From Plasmodium malariae (lineage: Eukaryota > Apicomplexa > Aconoidasida > Haemosporida > Plasmodiidae): 64,000 nt of DNA. Below are positions 10,726 to 22,742 of the stretch, piece after piece (positions within the stretch are counted from its first letter, which is position 1; each line of letters opens with the position of its first letter). Position numbers and translations under genes: made by a program. The DNA lies in assembly GCF_900090045.1 (NCBI RefSeq), contig NC_041782.1, positions 769,001 to 833,000 of the forward strand. Direction: 5' to 3'. The notes beneath the pieces were generated by a model, which was not told the DNA's origin, ran no database searches, and saw only the letters and a list, made by a program, of their open reading frames with translations.

Positions 10726-12512
10726 TTAACAATAATTACCATTCATTTCAGGGATAGTTACCATATCGTTTGATAAGATCACATCCTTTGTGTCTGTATT
10801 ACATTCTTTTTTTGAAGCATATTCAATTTTTTGATTTTTATCTTGTACATTTAAAAAACTCTCACTACCTATTTGCACATGTGGGTATTTTGTGTCCCTT
10901 ACATAATATATATTTGAATTAACAAAATTTTTATGTGTACTTTTATTTATGCCTGTATTTATGTCTTCATTTATACCATTACTTATGTCTTCATTTATAT
11001 CCTTACTAATGTCTTTATTTATACCCGTACTTATGTCTTTATTTATACCCGTACTTATGTCTTTATTTATACCCATACTTATGTCTTTATTTATACCTTT
11101 ACTTATATCTTCTTTTATACCCGTATTTATGTCTTTATTTATACCTTTACTTATATCTTCTTTTATACCCGTATTTATATCTTCATTTATTTCTTTACTT
11201 TCCAAAATTGTCATCGTTAAACTATTTTTTTTTTTTACGTTCAAAGAATTTTCTTCATTTTCTCTCCCCACATTCTTAGAAGAATTGGTTATTGGGTCAA
11301 TTATAATTACTTCTTGATTTAAAGAACATATTTTATCATCATGTTCTTTTCTATTTTTAAATATATATTCATATTGTTCTGGTGTTAAACAACTTTCAAG
11401 CGATAAATTTACTATTTGACCATCCTTACTTATAAAATTATTTATTAATCTTTTTTCTGCAGCTTCAGCTGCCATTAATTTAGGGTTTGTATTATAGATA
11501 TTCTTTTTACTACTTCCTATTTTTTTACCTACACAGGCATGACTTGATCTATTATTATATACATATAATTCATTATACTCTAAAATTAGGCTATCCAGTA
11601 ATTCATAGAAAGACTTATCATGACGACTGTGCACTATATGTGCTAGTTCGTGTAGTAGTGTTCCAACTATATCATTAAAATGAAATATTTCTCCTCCTCT
11701 TTTTTTTCGAAGTCTAATCTATACAAAAAGGAGGACACGATAAAAATCAAGCGCGTAAGCATATTGTTCATAAGGATAGGTACATATATATACATATGGT
11801 ATATATACATGTGCGGAAAAATACATATAGAGGAACAATGACACAATTCTGCTACTATCTATTACATTTTCGCATAGTGTTTATCTACATAAGGAACATT
11901 TACACGTCAAAATTTTCTTTGATGATTGTTAGTATTTCATTGTTTTAAATTTAACTAAATTACTACCATGTAATAATAACATAAACAAAGAAAAAAGTAG
12001 TTAACGAATACCTTAATTTCGGATTTGGATACAATATTTAGACCTAACAAATTTGGACTTTTGGGTAAAAATTCTGAAAGCAATTCAACCGAAAAACGCC
12101 TTTTCCTCATAATGGGCTGCAATTATGAAGAAAAAAAAATTTTTAATTAAAAAAACAAAATAAATAAATATTTTTACAAATAATCAAATAAATACGAAAG
12201 CATAATATAATGAATACAATCCTTCTCAAACAACAGGACGATACTTTCAATTAATTACGCTCTCATTGGGAAAAATAAGATCTCTCTTAAGATTATAATA
12301 TATATATATATATATACATATGTAACTCCTCTTTCTCATTTTCTATATTTTATTTTTTTCCTTCTGCCATTTTGGGTATAATTATAATAAAACTTTACCA
12401 GCACTTGCTCGGCAGCTTTGCTTAAGATTGATTTTGCCCTCTTATCATTTTCATTTAAAATTTTTATTTTGTGAATTTTATATTTTACATCATCTAAGTT
12501 TTTTAAGTTCAT
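10726..12512 (-). CDS. WSS1-like WLM-domain zinc metalloprotease (DNA-protein crosslink repair type)
   Basis: Three exons, 12512-12399, 12116-12012 and 11718-10726, all joined in phase with GT/AG borders, give 403 aa. The WLM domain occupies the first 120 residues: SKAAEQVL then PIMRKRRFSV, LSEFLPKSPNLLGLN, IRLRKKRG, and the catalytic stretch HELAHIVHSRHDKSF. H96, H100 and H106 are the expected zinc ligands and E97 the catalytic base. Wss1 and its relative SPRTN degrade proteins trapped on DNA, usually with Cdc48/p97. An AEAAEKR segment follows, as in other WLM proteins. Most of exon 3 is poorly conserved and carries an acidic Asn/Asp/Ile/Lys repeat (10955-11190). The active site straddles the start of exon 3, so an exon-3-only model would miss part of the domain. 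It diverges from the PP2C gene. Confidence 0.85.
10955..11190 (-). repeat. Coding repeat in the WSS1-like protein
   Basis: A 24-bp unit encodes an 8-residue period such as INKDISTG or IKEDISKG. About nine to ten near-identical copies alternate two variants, INKDI and IKEDI. The third positions match between copies, so the expansion looks recent. Confidence 0.8.
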
Positions 12513-12589
12513 GACTTTAAACAGATTTTATGGAATTAATTATTCATAATTAATCTTTTTAAAATCTAACCTTCTATTTCAAAATGTAA

Positions 12590-12622
<33 letters not shown>

Positions 12623-14726
12623 TACTGCACATGCTTATAAACAGCAGTATTGATTTTCACATTTCTATTTTAAATGAATGGTGTAAATATTTTAACAGTT
12701 GGAGCGATACTTTCCTGTCACTGGGCATTTTATTTTTAATAAGTGGGGCATTTTTAAAATTGGAAAAAAAAAAATATATATATATATATATACATACATG
12801 TATATATTATGTGAAGTCTTATTACGAACAAGCGTATACGCAACAGTGTCGACTTTTTTTGAACTTTTAAAATTATCATACTTTTTACCTACTTTAACTG
12901 TTTTTATCTTTTCCGAATTTAACCTAGAAACTGAAATCAGGAGAATTTTTGTTAATATTCAATAAACGTTGTTATATATATATATATATATAAAAAAAAA
13001 ATAGTAATTAATTATAAAAGTACTTGGTGTGCAAATAATTTAAATTTTACAGTATAGAATTACTAAAAAATTAAAATTTTCAAAGCGTAATATTTTAAAA
13101 ATAATGTCTATTTAACGGATTAAAAAGTGCGAATTTCTTAAATTTTATGATAATCCCATATATAATATATATAAAATAATTTTATCATTTTTTCTAAGAA
13201 AAAATTTTCTGTGCTATGTTTATACTCATGAAAAAGTACTACATTACGCATGTATATAATACCATATATGTTATAAAAGAATGGAAAAAGCATAAACCGT
13301 ATTAACAGATGATTAAATATGTAATTAAGGTTTATATTCCAACACATATGAAAACAAAGTAGGAAGCATGTGTCATAAAAATAATTATTAACCGTTTGAA
13401 GCAACATAACTAATCTTTATTGATTCAAAGGAGATATAAGTATATAATTCGTAGTGTATTTTTCTCTTCATTTTTATCATAAAACGAACCATTCAAAGTA
13501 AAGGAAAATAATTTCGAATTTCAGAATTTGATAGCAAGCTACATCATTTTACATATTAATAGCGAAAAAAACAATTTTCTCCTATTGCATATATATATAT
13601 ATATATACATATATTAACGTTATTAAAACAACACTTTGAACAGATAATCACGCGCAATATCGACTTTTTTTCATTATCTACGTGTTAAAATGTTAAATTT
13701 TTCATTAAAAATGCGCAAATTAAAAAATTTGTTAAGCCTTAATAACAATGAAACAACTTTTCTGTTTTTAAAAAAGTAAATATAAACAAAATAAGTAAAC
13801 ATAATAACAGTTATATTACACTAATTATAACAATATAATCTATATCTCTACATATTATTATAAAAATAGTATATGGTCAACTATTATTTTATTTATCAAT
13901 TTTTTCGTAATTCGTTCTGCCTGGACAGTTCAGAAAAAAAAAAAAAAAAAAAAAGCAAAGATCTCGCGCATTTTAATATTATCGCAAAAATGTATATATT
14001 AATAAAATGTTAAAAAATAAGTAAATAAATCAAACATTAAGTGAATTTGATAATAATGAAGCAATAAATAAGTATAACATAATTTCTTAAATTATTCTAT
14101 TTTACTCATTTATTTATTTATCTACATTTTTTTCTTTTTTTCTTTTTTATTTTTTGCCTTTCAAGCTTTACATTTGATTATGTATAGGAAGCCCAATATT
14201 AATGTTATTATATATATATACCTATCAAAATTTTTTGCACGTTCAATGCAAATACGTTAGATGAAAATGTATATTTTTTTTTTTTTTTTATTATTATTAA
14301 AATAAATTAAATTAGCGTTATTTTCAGAAGTTGTTGTTTTATATCTTTTACAATTAAGTTACAAAAGTGAATTTTTTTCTTCAATAATTTTGTTAATAAC
14401 CCAGAAGGGACATAAATATAGCATAATATATAACACGCGTACAATATATGTATATATGTATATAAACAATAGAGTATATTCTATGAATATATTATATGCT
14501 TAGATAAGAAAATATACCACGTACATAAGATGTATGGTATAATTTTTTTACCACATTTTTTATAATTTTTTTTTTTTTTTTTCTTCAGTGTTTTTCACCT
14601 CTGAAAAAAGAAAATAAATAAAATGTAAAAAAAAAAAATATAGTAAAATAAAATGTGGAGTAAAAATAATGCGAAATTTAAAGTTTAAATATAATAAAAT
14701 ATATAACATTACAGCAATTGATTCTC
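12513..14726. other. Divergent intergenic region between the WSS1-like and PP2C genes
   Basis: A 2.2-kb AT-rich stretch with an A-run at 12591-12620 and (TA)n near 12777-12790, 12973-12993 and 13590-13608. A plus-strand frame at 12631-12870 has a hydrophobic stretch (LSLGILFLISGAFLKL). A second frame up to 12965 ends ETEIRRIFVNIQ. They could be joined in phase by a 45-50-bp intron, but that is short and I do not call a gene. An acceptor-like cattacag at 14706-14713 suggests the PP2C mRNA may have an upstream exon. Confidence 0.4.
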
Positions 14727-15045
14727 ATGTTTCTAGCATTTGTAATTATACTACTTTCAAATAGTATGCTGGTGCATAAAAAGCAATCCAGCTTTTTTGC
14801 TCTTGCAGAAGTGGAAAAATTGAAAGGGAAAATGAATTATTTATTAAAGAACGAAGATAAGTATGTTAACCGAAAAAATTTTACCATTGTTTCGAAACAG
14901 ATTGAAAATCAGCTAAAAAAGAAAAAGAATAGTGGTGATGAACGGATAACTTTGCAGGCTATTATTAAAAGGTCGTGGTTTCAGTCCGTTAACAGTAGTA
15001 TTAACAATAGTAACAGTAACGATAATAGTAATAATATTAATAGTA

Positions 15046-15083
<38 letters not shown>

Positions 15084-16361
15084 GGTAACAGTGACAGTAA
15101 CAGTAACAACAAAAGTAGTAGTAGCAGTAGTAATATCGGCAAAAATTGCAGTATTAAAAATAATAATAAAAAGAGTAGCCAGAATAGTAATAAAAACAGT
15201 AATCAAAATAATAGTCAAAATAATAGTCAAAGTAACAGTCAAAGTAACAGTCAAAGTAACAGTCAAAGTAACAGTCAAAGTAACAGTCAAAGTAGCAGTC
15301 AAAGTAACAGTCAAAGTAACAGTCAAAGTAGCAGTCAAAGTAGCAGTCAAAGTAACAGTCAAAGTAACAGTCAAAGTAACAGTCAAAGTAACAGTCAACA
15401 TAATAATAATAAAAAGAGCAATCAAAATAATAAAATGAAATGCTGTAACAATAAAAAATGTGACACACAGGTTAAGAATGAATGTTCAAAGGAACTCCAA
15501 ATGATGGCAAATTTACCGCATTCCATTTCGAAAAATAAAATACCTTTTAATTTTTTTGATATGGCATATAGTTTGTATATGAAATATAAATTTAATAAAA
15601 AAAATGGTTCATTTTCATTCCTTAAGAAAGCCTTCTGCTCACCTAGGAAACCTCCTTTTATAACTAATTTTAAAGTAATAAAACATCCAGGTAAAGTGGA
15701 AAGTGAAGACTGTTGCTTAAATGGTCAGGCATTTATGGCTATTGCTGATGGTGTAGGTTCTTGGATAAGGTTTGGAATAAATCCAAGAGAATACCCTGAA
15801 AAGTTCTTACAACTTTTACAAAAAAAAATTAATGAAAGTGAAAGTGATAATGTAAAAATAGAAGAGGTTTTAGATTATGCTTATGTAAATAATCATAGTA
15901 CAGGATCAACAACTGTTTGTGTAATAATATATAATAAGAATAAAACCATATCAACAGCAATTATTGGTGATGCACAGTTTGCTATTATTCGAGATGGTGC
16001 TATCATATATAAATCGAAAACACAGCAATATGAATTCAATTTCCCATACCAATTAGGTACTAATGATATGAATAAACCTATAGATGCAGATATTGCGCAC
16101 TTAGAAGTAAAAAAAAATGATATAATAGTTGCAGGCTCAGATGGGTTATGGGACAACTTATATGATGATCAAATATTAACCCTAGTTAAGGAAAATAAGT
16201 TTTCAACCTTATCAGAAAAAATAGCAGATGAAGCTTTCAGTTATTCCAAAATGAGAAGTTGGATGTCCCCTTATATAAATAACTTTAATAAGGAATTTAA
16301 TTGTTATAAGTCAGGCGGCAAATTGGACGACATTACTGTGTCCTGCGCGCTAATTGGTTAG
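14727..16361 (+). CDS. PPTC7/PTC7-like PP2C-family protein phosphatase
   Basis: 544 aa from the first ATG; the frame extends three codons upstream to a TTG. PP2C enzymes are Mg/Mn-dependent Ser/Thr phosphatases; the PTC7 group is mitochondrial in yeast and animals and acts on coenzyme Q and metabolic proteins. The catalytic domain lies at the C-terminus (about residues 310-544): VESEDCC (acidic metal-binding position), AIADGVGSWIRFGI, NHSTGSTTVC, IIGDAQFAIIRDG, QQYEFNFPYQLG, AGSDGLWDN and GGKLDDITV. All metal-binding aspartates are there, so it should be active. The N-terminus (MFLAFVIILLSNSML) is hydrophobic, more like a signal anchor than a classical presequence, so location is open. Residues about 90-235 are Asn/Ser/Gln low complexity. 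An upstream 5' exon is possible. Confidence 0.85.
15195..15400 (+). repeat. SNSQ/SSSQ coding repeat in the PP2C protein
   Basis: A 12-bp unit (AGTAACAGTCAA) is repeated about 15 times and encodes SNSQ with some SSSQ variants. It has an open frame in several registers on both strands, which is a side effect of the repeat. The position, between an N-terminal segment and the phosphatase domain, suggests a flexible linker. Confidence 0.85.
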
Positions 16362-18209
16362 ACATCTGTTCAAAATTTTTAGAAGCATTTTGAAAGTGAA
16401 GTCAAAGGCGGAAGTAGTTAGAGGAAAAAAGAAGGTAGAAGAAGTGGGAAGAGAAACGAAGGCAGATAAATAGAATAATGTATCAAAATTTTTCCGAACA
16501 AAATAAATGATATAATGTAATAACAATAATTCGCCTGAATACTCATATTGCACCCATTGTGCTGTCTATGTATTATAGTGTGTAACTTAGTACACTTTGA
16601 TTGTGTATATATATACATGTGTATAAGAACCTTTTTTCCCTTCCCCCTTTCTCAGCTCATTAAATATATAAAATATCTAATTAAAACATTTATATGATGA
16701 GTTGAGAAATAATTTTCCAACAGTACAAACCGAAAATTATGGTAAGAATTTTTTGAAAACATACATATATATGTTTATACTGTGTTATTGCTTTTGTAAT
16801 TTTGTTCATTGTAATAGAATTACATCCACTATTGTAAATACGTTACATATCATTTGAGTATAAATGGGCTTTTGTTTTACATCATTTTACTTTATTTTAC
16901 TTTATTTTACTTTATTTTACTTTATTTTACATCATTTTACTTTATTTTACTTTATTTTACTTTATTCTGCTTCATTTTACTTTATTCTACTTCATTTTAC
17001 TTTATTCTACTTCATTTTACTTCATTTTACTTTATTCTACTTCATTTTACTTCATTTTACTTCATTTTACTTTATTCTACTTCATTTTACTTCATTTTAC
17101 TTCATTTTACTTCATTTTACATTATTTTTTTTTGTTTCTAAGACAAAAATCCATAAATATTATCCCTATCAAAATTAACTGCATACGTATGTTGATTCTA
17201 TGCATATATCTATCCATATGTTGTCTCATCACTGCAGTAGCTTCTTTTCCTTTTTTTTTTGTTTATTATAAAATACATTTATTAATAAATGTCCTCTATG
17301 GACAGTCATTTTTTGAAAGATGACTTTCACAAATATTTAATTTTTGTAATTAAAAAAATATGCATGCATTCATTTTAAAAATATCATACATTAATTTAAG
17401 TTTTCAAAATATTTCAAGAATTTATCTAAATTTTCTTTAAATTCTCAATTTTATTGAATATTGATAATGATCAGCCATTTGGCATCATATTCAGTAAACT
17501 CTGCATTTTATAATATGTTAAATTTGTTTCTAGTATTATATACATACATGCATATATACGTACGCGACAGTATTTTTGTAAACCAGGAAACTAAAATTAT
17601 ATAGATCAATTCCATATCCACATAAAAATTTTTCATGTGTTTTTCTGCATATGCCATAAAATTTCCACTACAACAGATTGTTCCTTAAGGTGCCTAAAAC
17701 GAAGGCTTAACTTCCTTTTCCCCTCGCGCGCACATATGTATGGTTTTATGGATGTTTACGCATATGTATATACACTCTATACACATATATATTCGTATAT
17801 AAATATGCGAATGCCCAAGTGCATGCTTTCCTAAAGGAGAAACAACAATGTGAGTAATTTTTTGCTATTTAATATAAATGTGTTTGCACCTAAAAATATA
17901 CACTATTCTTAACGCGTTCATAAAAATGGCTTATTTTTTTTAATTATACCGCTTTTTTTTGTTCGCGTAAATAGCTCTTCTTTATTCGTAGTAAAATAAA
18001 AAAAGAAGAGAAGGAAAAAACAAGCAAAAGTGCATATGAAAAACGAGAACTGAAACAAAAAAAGGAAACGAAAAAAATAAAGCAGAAAAAGAACAAAACA
18101 AAAGGATAGCAAAACAAAACAAATAAAAAGAACTCTTTTAAATGGAACAAAATTAAACAAACGAAAAGGAATACAAAGGGATGGGGCCACAACGCGGGGG
18201 TCCGTACCC
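16362..18209. other. Spacer between convergent PP2C and TTLL genes
   Basis: No supported gene. It contains a 10-bp tandem repeat at 16874-17128 and an A/G-rich stretch at about 17995-18180. Short frames at 17132-17323 and 17637-17834 show no family features. Confidence 0.5.
16874..17128. repeat. 10-bp tandem repeat (TTTTACTTTA/TTTTACTTCA)
   Basis: About 25 copies of a decamer, with T/C and A/C variants arranged in patches (TTTTACTTTA, TTTTACTTCA, TTCTACTTCA). One strand is nearly pure pyrimidine plus adenine. It reads open in more than one frame because of its composition, and I reject those frames as genes. Confidence 0.9.
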
Positions 18210-19775
18210 CTAACAAGCAGTAGAACAGTTGCTAATGTTTATGTTCTCCATGGTTGAATAGAATTTACTACAGTGCACATTTTCTACCATATATAATTGC
18301 TCTTCAGTTGTTGGGAGATCAAGGATAGACAATTTTTCTTTAGTTTTATTTTTCCTCTTCACATTTTCCTTAAATAAATATTCATAAGAATCTCTTTTCA
18401 TAGAATAAGGTATACCTATTGATTTATTCCAAGCATTGGAAACAAATAATATAAGATTTTCATAATCTAATAATTCTTCTAAGGGATAAATTCTTTTATA
18501 TCCCCCTAAGTTTTTATTTTCATATAGAAAACGGCTTATATTTAACTTTTCTTTTAATTCTTTCTTATGTTTTTCTAATAAATCATTATATTTTGTTCTA
18601 AATTTTTGTAAATTTATATATTCCTGAATAAACATGTATCTATATTTTGAATGCATATATAGAATATTTAAAGTATCTCTTATAACTGCATATTTCACTT
18701 TTTCATCTACCAAGGAACAAGTACTAAAGGAAGGGGAATGATTTACTTCAAGTAGCCATGGTTTTAATTTGTAATCTAATAATATATCAAATCCTAGTAC
18801 CTCAAAACACATACTATTAGAATAGTCACTAATATGAGATGAATTGTAATAATGCTTTAATTCTGGCTGTATAGAGCAAATTGTTTTAACAATCATATGC
18901 TCAATTTTTTTCATTAATGAATCCATAGGTAACCCTTCTTCTTTCAATTTTTGTAAAAATGCTTTCCAACTTCTTTTATGACCTCTCGTAGCATCATCTG
19001 GATTTGAGGAGTTTTCAAATTTATCTGATTTTTTATTAATTGAAAAATTGGTTAAATGCATATTTACTTGTTTAAGATTTTTCGATTTTGGTAATTTATA
19101 TTTTTCTATTGAAAATCGTACTAATCCATCTTCATGTAAAAATATGCGAAGAGGATCACAACCTGTTACTAATACATACAATCTGATATCAAACTTTAAA
19201 TCATTTATTAATAATGGCTTGTGTATATATTTCTGAATTACACAGCTTTCATATTTGTTTATATTGTCTAAACTTTTTGTTAAATAAATACCTTTTCCTT
19301 GACATGAATTTTTTAATTTAACTATATATGTTGTTTTAGATCCATTTTTGTTTTTTTTTTTTTTAAAATAAATTTTAAAATCGGAAATTTCATTAGGCAA
19401 AACCCATGTCGGCGGAAAAAAATTATAACTTTGAGGAAAATTCTTTTTCATCTTTTTTAAATTTTTACATAATTCATCTTTTCTTGTTATTCCTTTCATT
19501 CCAAGAAAATGATTAATCTTTTGAAATTTTTTTAATTTTCTAAACCGATCATCGGATATAGAGGTATCTAGCCATATAACATCCCAATCTGTGCAATCTG
19601 AAGAAACTTGTACCCAATTCACTGAATCTTCAACTACTCTTCTAATAATATCATATCTTGTATTCGCTAAATGAATTTTATAAAAATGCTTTCTTTTTCT
19701 GAAAATCCCATCATATTTATTTTTATCATTATGCATTAAATATTTGTCCATCATATTATTCGATTTAACTATCAT
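18210..19775 (-). CDS. Tubulin-tyrosine-ligase-like protein, probable tubulin polyglutamylase (TTLL family)
   Basis: 521 aa from the first ATG at 19775; the frame opens 19 codons earlier at a TTG, and a 5' exon is possible. TTLL enzymes use ATP to add glutamate chains to tubulin tails; in Plasmodium this matters for subpellicular and axonemal microtubules. The ATP-grasp core is complete: DWDVIWLDTS, FQKINHFLGMKGITRKD, TWVLPNE, VKLKNSCQGKGIYL (about 150-163), IQKYIHKPLLIN with FDIRLYVLVT, LHEDGLVRF, MHLTNFSINKKS (about 237) and KPWLLEVNHSPSF (about 335). After the core comes a Lys-rich helical stretch (KYNDLLEKHKKELKEK), in the position of the cationic microtubule-binding domain of TTLL6/7-type glutamylases. 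It converges with PP2C. Confidence 0.88.
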   Translation of the reverse strand: MIVKSNNMMDKYLMHNDKNKYDGIFRKRKHFYKIHLANTRYDIIRRVVEDSVNWVQVSSDCTDWDVIWLDTSISDDRFRKLKKFQKINHFLGMKGITRKDELCKNLKKMKKNFPQSYNFFPPTWVLPNEISDFKIYFKKKKNKNGSKTTYIVKLKNSCQGKGIYLTKSLDNINKYESCVIQKYIHKPLLINDLKFDIRLYVLVTGCDPLRIFLHEDGLVRFSIEKYKLPKSKNLKQVNMHLTNFSINKKSDKFENSSNPDDATRGHKRSWKAFLQKLKEEGLPMDSLMKKIEHMIVKTICSIQPELKHYYNSSHISDYSNSMCFEVLGFDILLDYKLKPWLLEVNHSPSFSTCSLVDEKVKYAVIRDTLNILYMHSKYRYMFIQEYINLQKFRTKYNDLLEKHKKELKEKLNISRFLYENKNLGGYKRIYPLEELLDYENLILFVSNAWNKSIGIPYSMKRDSYEYLFKENVKRKNKTKEKLSILDLPTTEEQLYMVENVHCSKFYSTMENINISNCSTAC

Positions 19776-22260
19776 TAGCTTGGATATATTTCTATAAACT
19801 TTTAATTTTTTCCCATAGATGAGCTTGCGCAAAATTAGCTATCTTTACGTATAAATAAATTATAGAAAAATTATAGAAAAATTATAGAAAAATTACAGAA
19901 AAATAAGAAATATTATCTCCTTTAATATATCTGCTTTATATTATTAAAATAAAAATTTTATATCCCATGTTTATTTATTACAGCATCTCTATTAAAAAAA
20001 AAAAAAAAGGAATTACTTCAGGTTATACCATCATTTCTTTCCCTTTTTTTTCATATGCATACATACAATTATATATATTGAATCGAACTTTGATAATACA
20101 CATATATATATTTGTTTCCATATATATATTTCTAATATAATCAATGTTCTCACTAAACTGGCTTCAACGGATATAGCGTTATTCTATTCAACGAGTTTTT
20201 TTTTTTTTTTTTTCTACTACCTTCTTTTCTTACACTCTCGTAAAACAAGCTTAGTCAAAATTGTTACATAAATGTCTATTTATCAGTTTATTTTAAATAA
20301 TGTTAAATATTAAAAAAAATATATATATAAAATAAAAAAGTGAAAATATGTGAAAGTAGAAAAATGTGACAAAAACAGAAAAAAAAGTTACAACCACAAA
20401 TAAGAAGTCTAAACAAATATTAAAGAAGATGAAAATTTAAGGCAGTGTTTTGAAGATTTATATCTATCTATGTATCTGTGTACATATAAACTTAAATATA
20501 TGTATCTATATAGTCGTAATTATATGCAAATATAGGTCTACATATAAAGATACAAGTATGTAGATAGATACACATAAACGCATGTAGATGGGTAAGCAAT
20601 CATGCCAAACATACATACCCACATACACACTTAAAAAAAATTTCACGTGAACTTAACTATACAACTTTTTAGCATATTTTGATTTAACCATTTAAACATA
20701 CATGGCTTCTCCTTTCTTATGCATGGAGTTACATATTTCAAGGGTAACCACAATATTCTTAATATGCATTATTTCAAAACATTAAATCTTTTAATATTCT
20801 ACAAAAAAATGAAAGCAAACATAGTTCTATCTTTTTCTTTTACGAATACCCATTGACATACTGTATAAACGGCTTGTACACTAGTATATAATGCAAAAAA
20901 AATAAAATAAAATAAAAATAATAACAAAATAAAAATAACGAAATTTAAAACAAAAAAACAAAAAAAAAAGTTATCTATTAAAAGTTATAAAAATAAGACA
21001 TTATTTTTTTTTTTTTTATACGCTATAAAAAAAATATATTTTTAACTGTAATTAACTAAATTTAAAATATATTTCTTTTTCTATTTTCTTAAAATTTTTT
21101 TGCATATGTACGAATATATACATATTATATATATTTCCTTTTTTTATTTGTATGTGTATTTTTTTTCAGCTTATTTTTTTATTTTTATTTGGAATATTAT
21201 TAAAAAAGGTAATACTAAATATAATATTAATAACATTTCTCAATTAGTAGTACATTAAAAAAAAGTTATAATTAAATATAAATTTACTATGAAAAAAAAA
21301 AAAAAAAAAAAAAAAAAGGAGAAAATTGAGTAAAAGTGTGTATATCAATTTGTACCTATAGATTAATCCTATTCAATTTATAGGAACTTTTTTCCCACTT
21401 TAATTATAGTTAAAAATTATGATTATGTGAACATTTTTATTTTTAGATAAATGTACATAATAACATTATTGCCTGGTCATGCGAATCACCACTTTTCTGT
21501 GTACGCATATACGTTATAATACAATGGAAAAAAAAAAAAAAATATGAACAGCAATGTGGAATATTCATGCGTGTATATATATATATGTATAATATATATA
21601 TATATATATATATATATTTATGTATAATATAAAAATATATTTTTTTTTTTTTTTTTGCTGCCATCGTAGCAATTAATACAGAATGACAATGGAGATATAA
21701 TGTTTGATAAAATATAAGAAGTGTCTTTTTTAATTGAAACAAAACTGTGTATAATAAAACACACCAGCGTATTTTACTGATATACCACAACATAACATTT
21801 GTACCTTTCGCCTAATCATTGAAGATATTTGTATATTTTCCTTAATGCCATTTTTATGCATATGTGTGCATAGGAAATATCAATAAGTAAAATTACAAAA
21901 AAAACAAAATATTAAAAAAAATATATGTCTTCACAAAACACTAAATGCATAAAATGCATAGGTTCTTTCCTGATATAATAGCCACGCGAACAAATAATAA
22001 CAAAAAATGAAATGAAATATGGAAAAAAAAAAAAAAAAAAAACTGTCAATCATCAACTTTCCCCTCTGTATGTAGTATTAGCACCATAAATACTTACTTC
22101 CCCCCTTTATACACTATGTATGGAAAAAGAAGCTATTTAAAAAGTTACAAGAAAAAGAAGTAACCAATAGTTTTATAAAACTTCATAATTTGAAGTAGCG
22201 AAAGAACACACACAATAAGCGAACAATTAAAAAAAAAAAAAATATATTTTTATATTATAC

Positions 22261-22301
<41 letters not shown>

Positions 22302-22742
22302 AATTGTTCTCTATTTTAAGAGGAAATGAATATCTAAAGTTCACATTTTATTTATCGCAATTTACGCACATATACTAGAAGCGCGTTTTGGAGAAAACGT
22401 GGACAGTTTTTTGTATATGGTAATTACAATGAGTTTTTAGATTAGCAATAATTCTTAAGAAGGGAATATGTACATATATATATGTACTTATATACATGTA
22501 TATTTTAAACTTTCACATTTACTGTGAATCGAATGATGCAAAATAAACTCCAAGAAAATTGTAATATTAATGAATAGAAAAAATGTGACATAAATAATAG
22601 TACCAAAAAAAAAAAATAATAAAATAAATAAATTAATAAATAAATAAATAAACAAACAAACAATGAATAAAATAAAAGCGAACAGCAATATGTATGGATA
22701 AGTAAAATACCATTAAGGCGTCCATTATGTCTTTGTCTCAAT
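19776..22742. other. Long gene-free stretch between two minus-strand genes
   Basis: Three kilobases of AT-rich sequence upstream of the TTLL gene. It holds an 11-bp direct repeat (ATTATAGAAAA, about 19859-19900), T- and A-runs, TATC-type microsatellite at about 20460-20580, and long (TA)n at 21570-21617 and 22265-22299. No ORF has family features. I see no tRNA or snRNA. Confidence 0.5.

Noticed and set aside
12631..12965. Two frames that could be joined into a small membrane protein
   Set aside because: The joining intron would be about 47 bp and part of the first exon is (TA)n; too weak to call, though noted in the region entry.
14913..15468. Reverse and forward frames over the SNSQ repeat (TLTVTLTVT, DCYFDCYF, VKVTVKVTV)
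   Set aside because: Shadows of the PP2C linker repeat; not independent genes.
16854..17178. Frames of 95-104 codons made of FYFILLYFT
   Set aside because: By-product of the 10-bp repeat; two overlapping frames give the same composition.
21443..21793. 116-codon minus-strand frame
   Set aside because: Crosses (TA)n and T-run sequence and has no family features or splice context.
22505..22741. A third exon of the large helical protein (RQRHNGRLNGILL then a hydrophobic tail)
   Set aside because: It would need a 34-43-bp intron; the second exon already ends cleanly at PGE and a stop at 22743.
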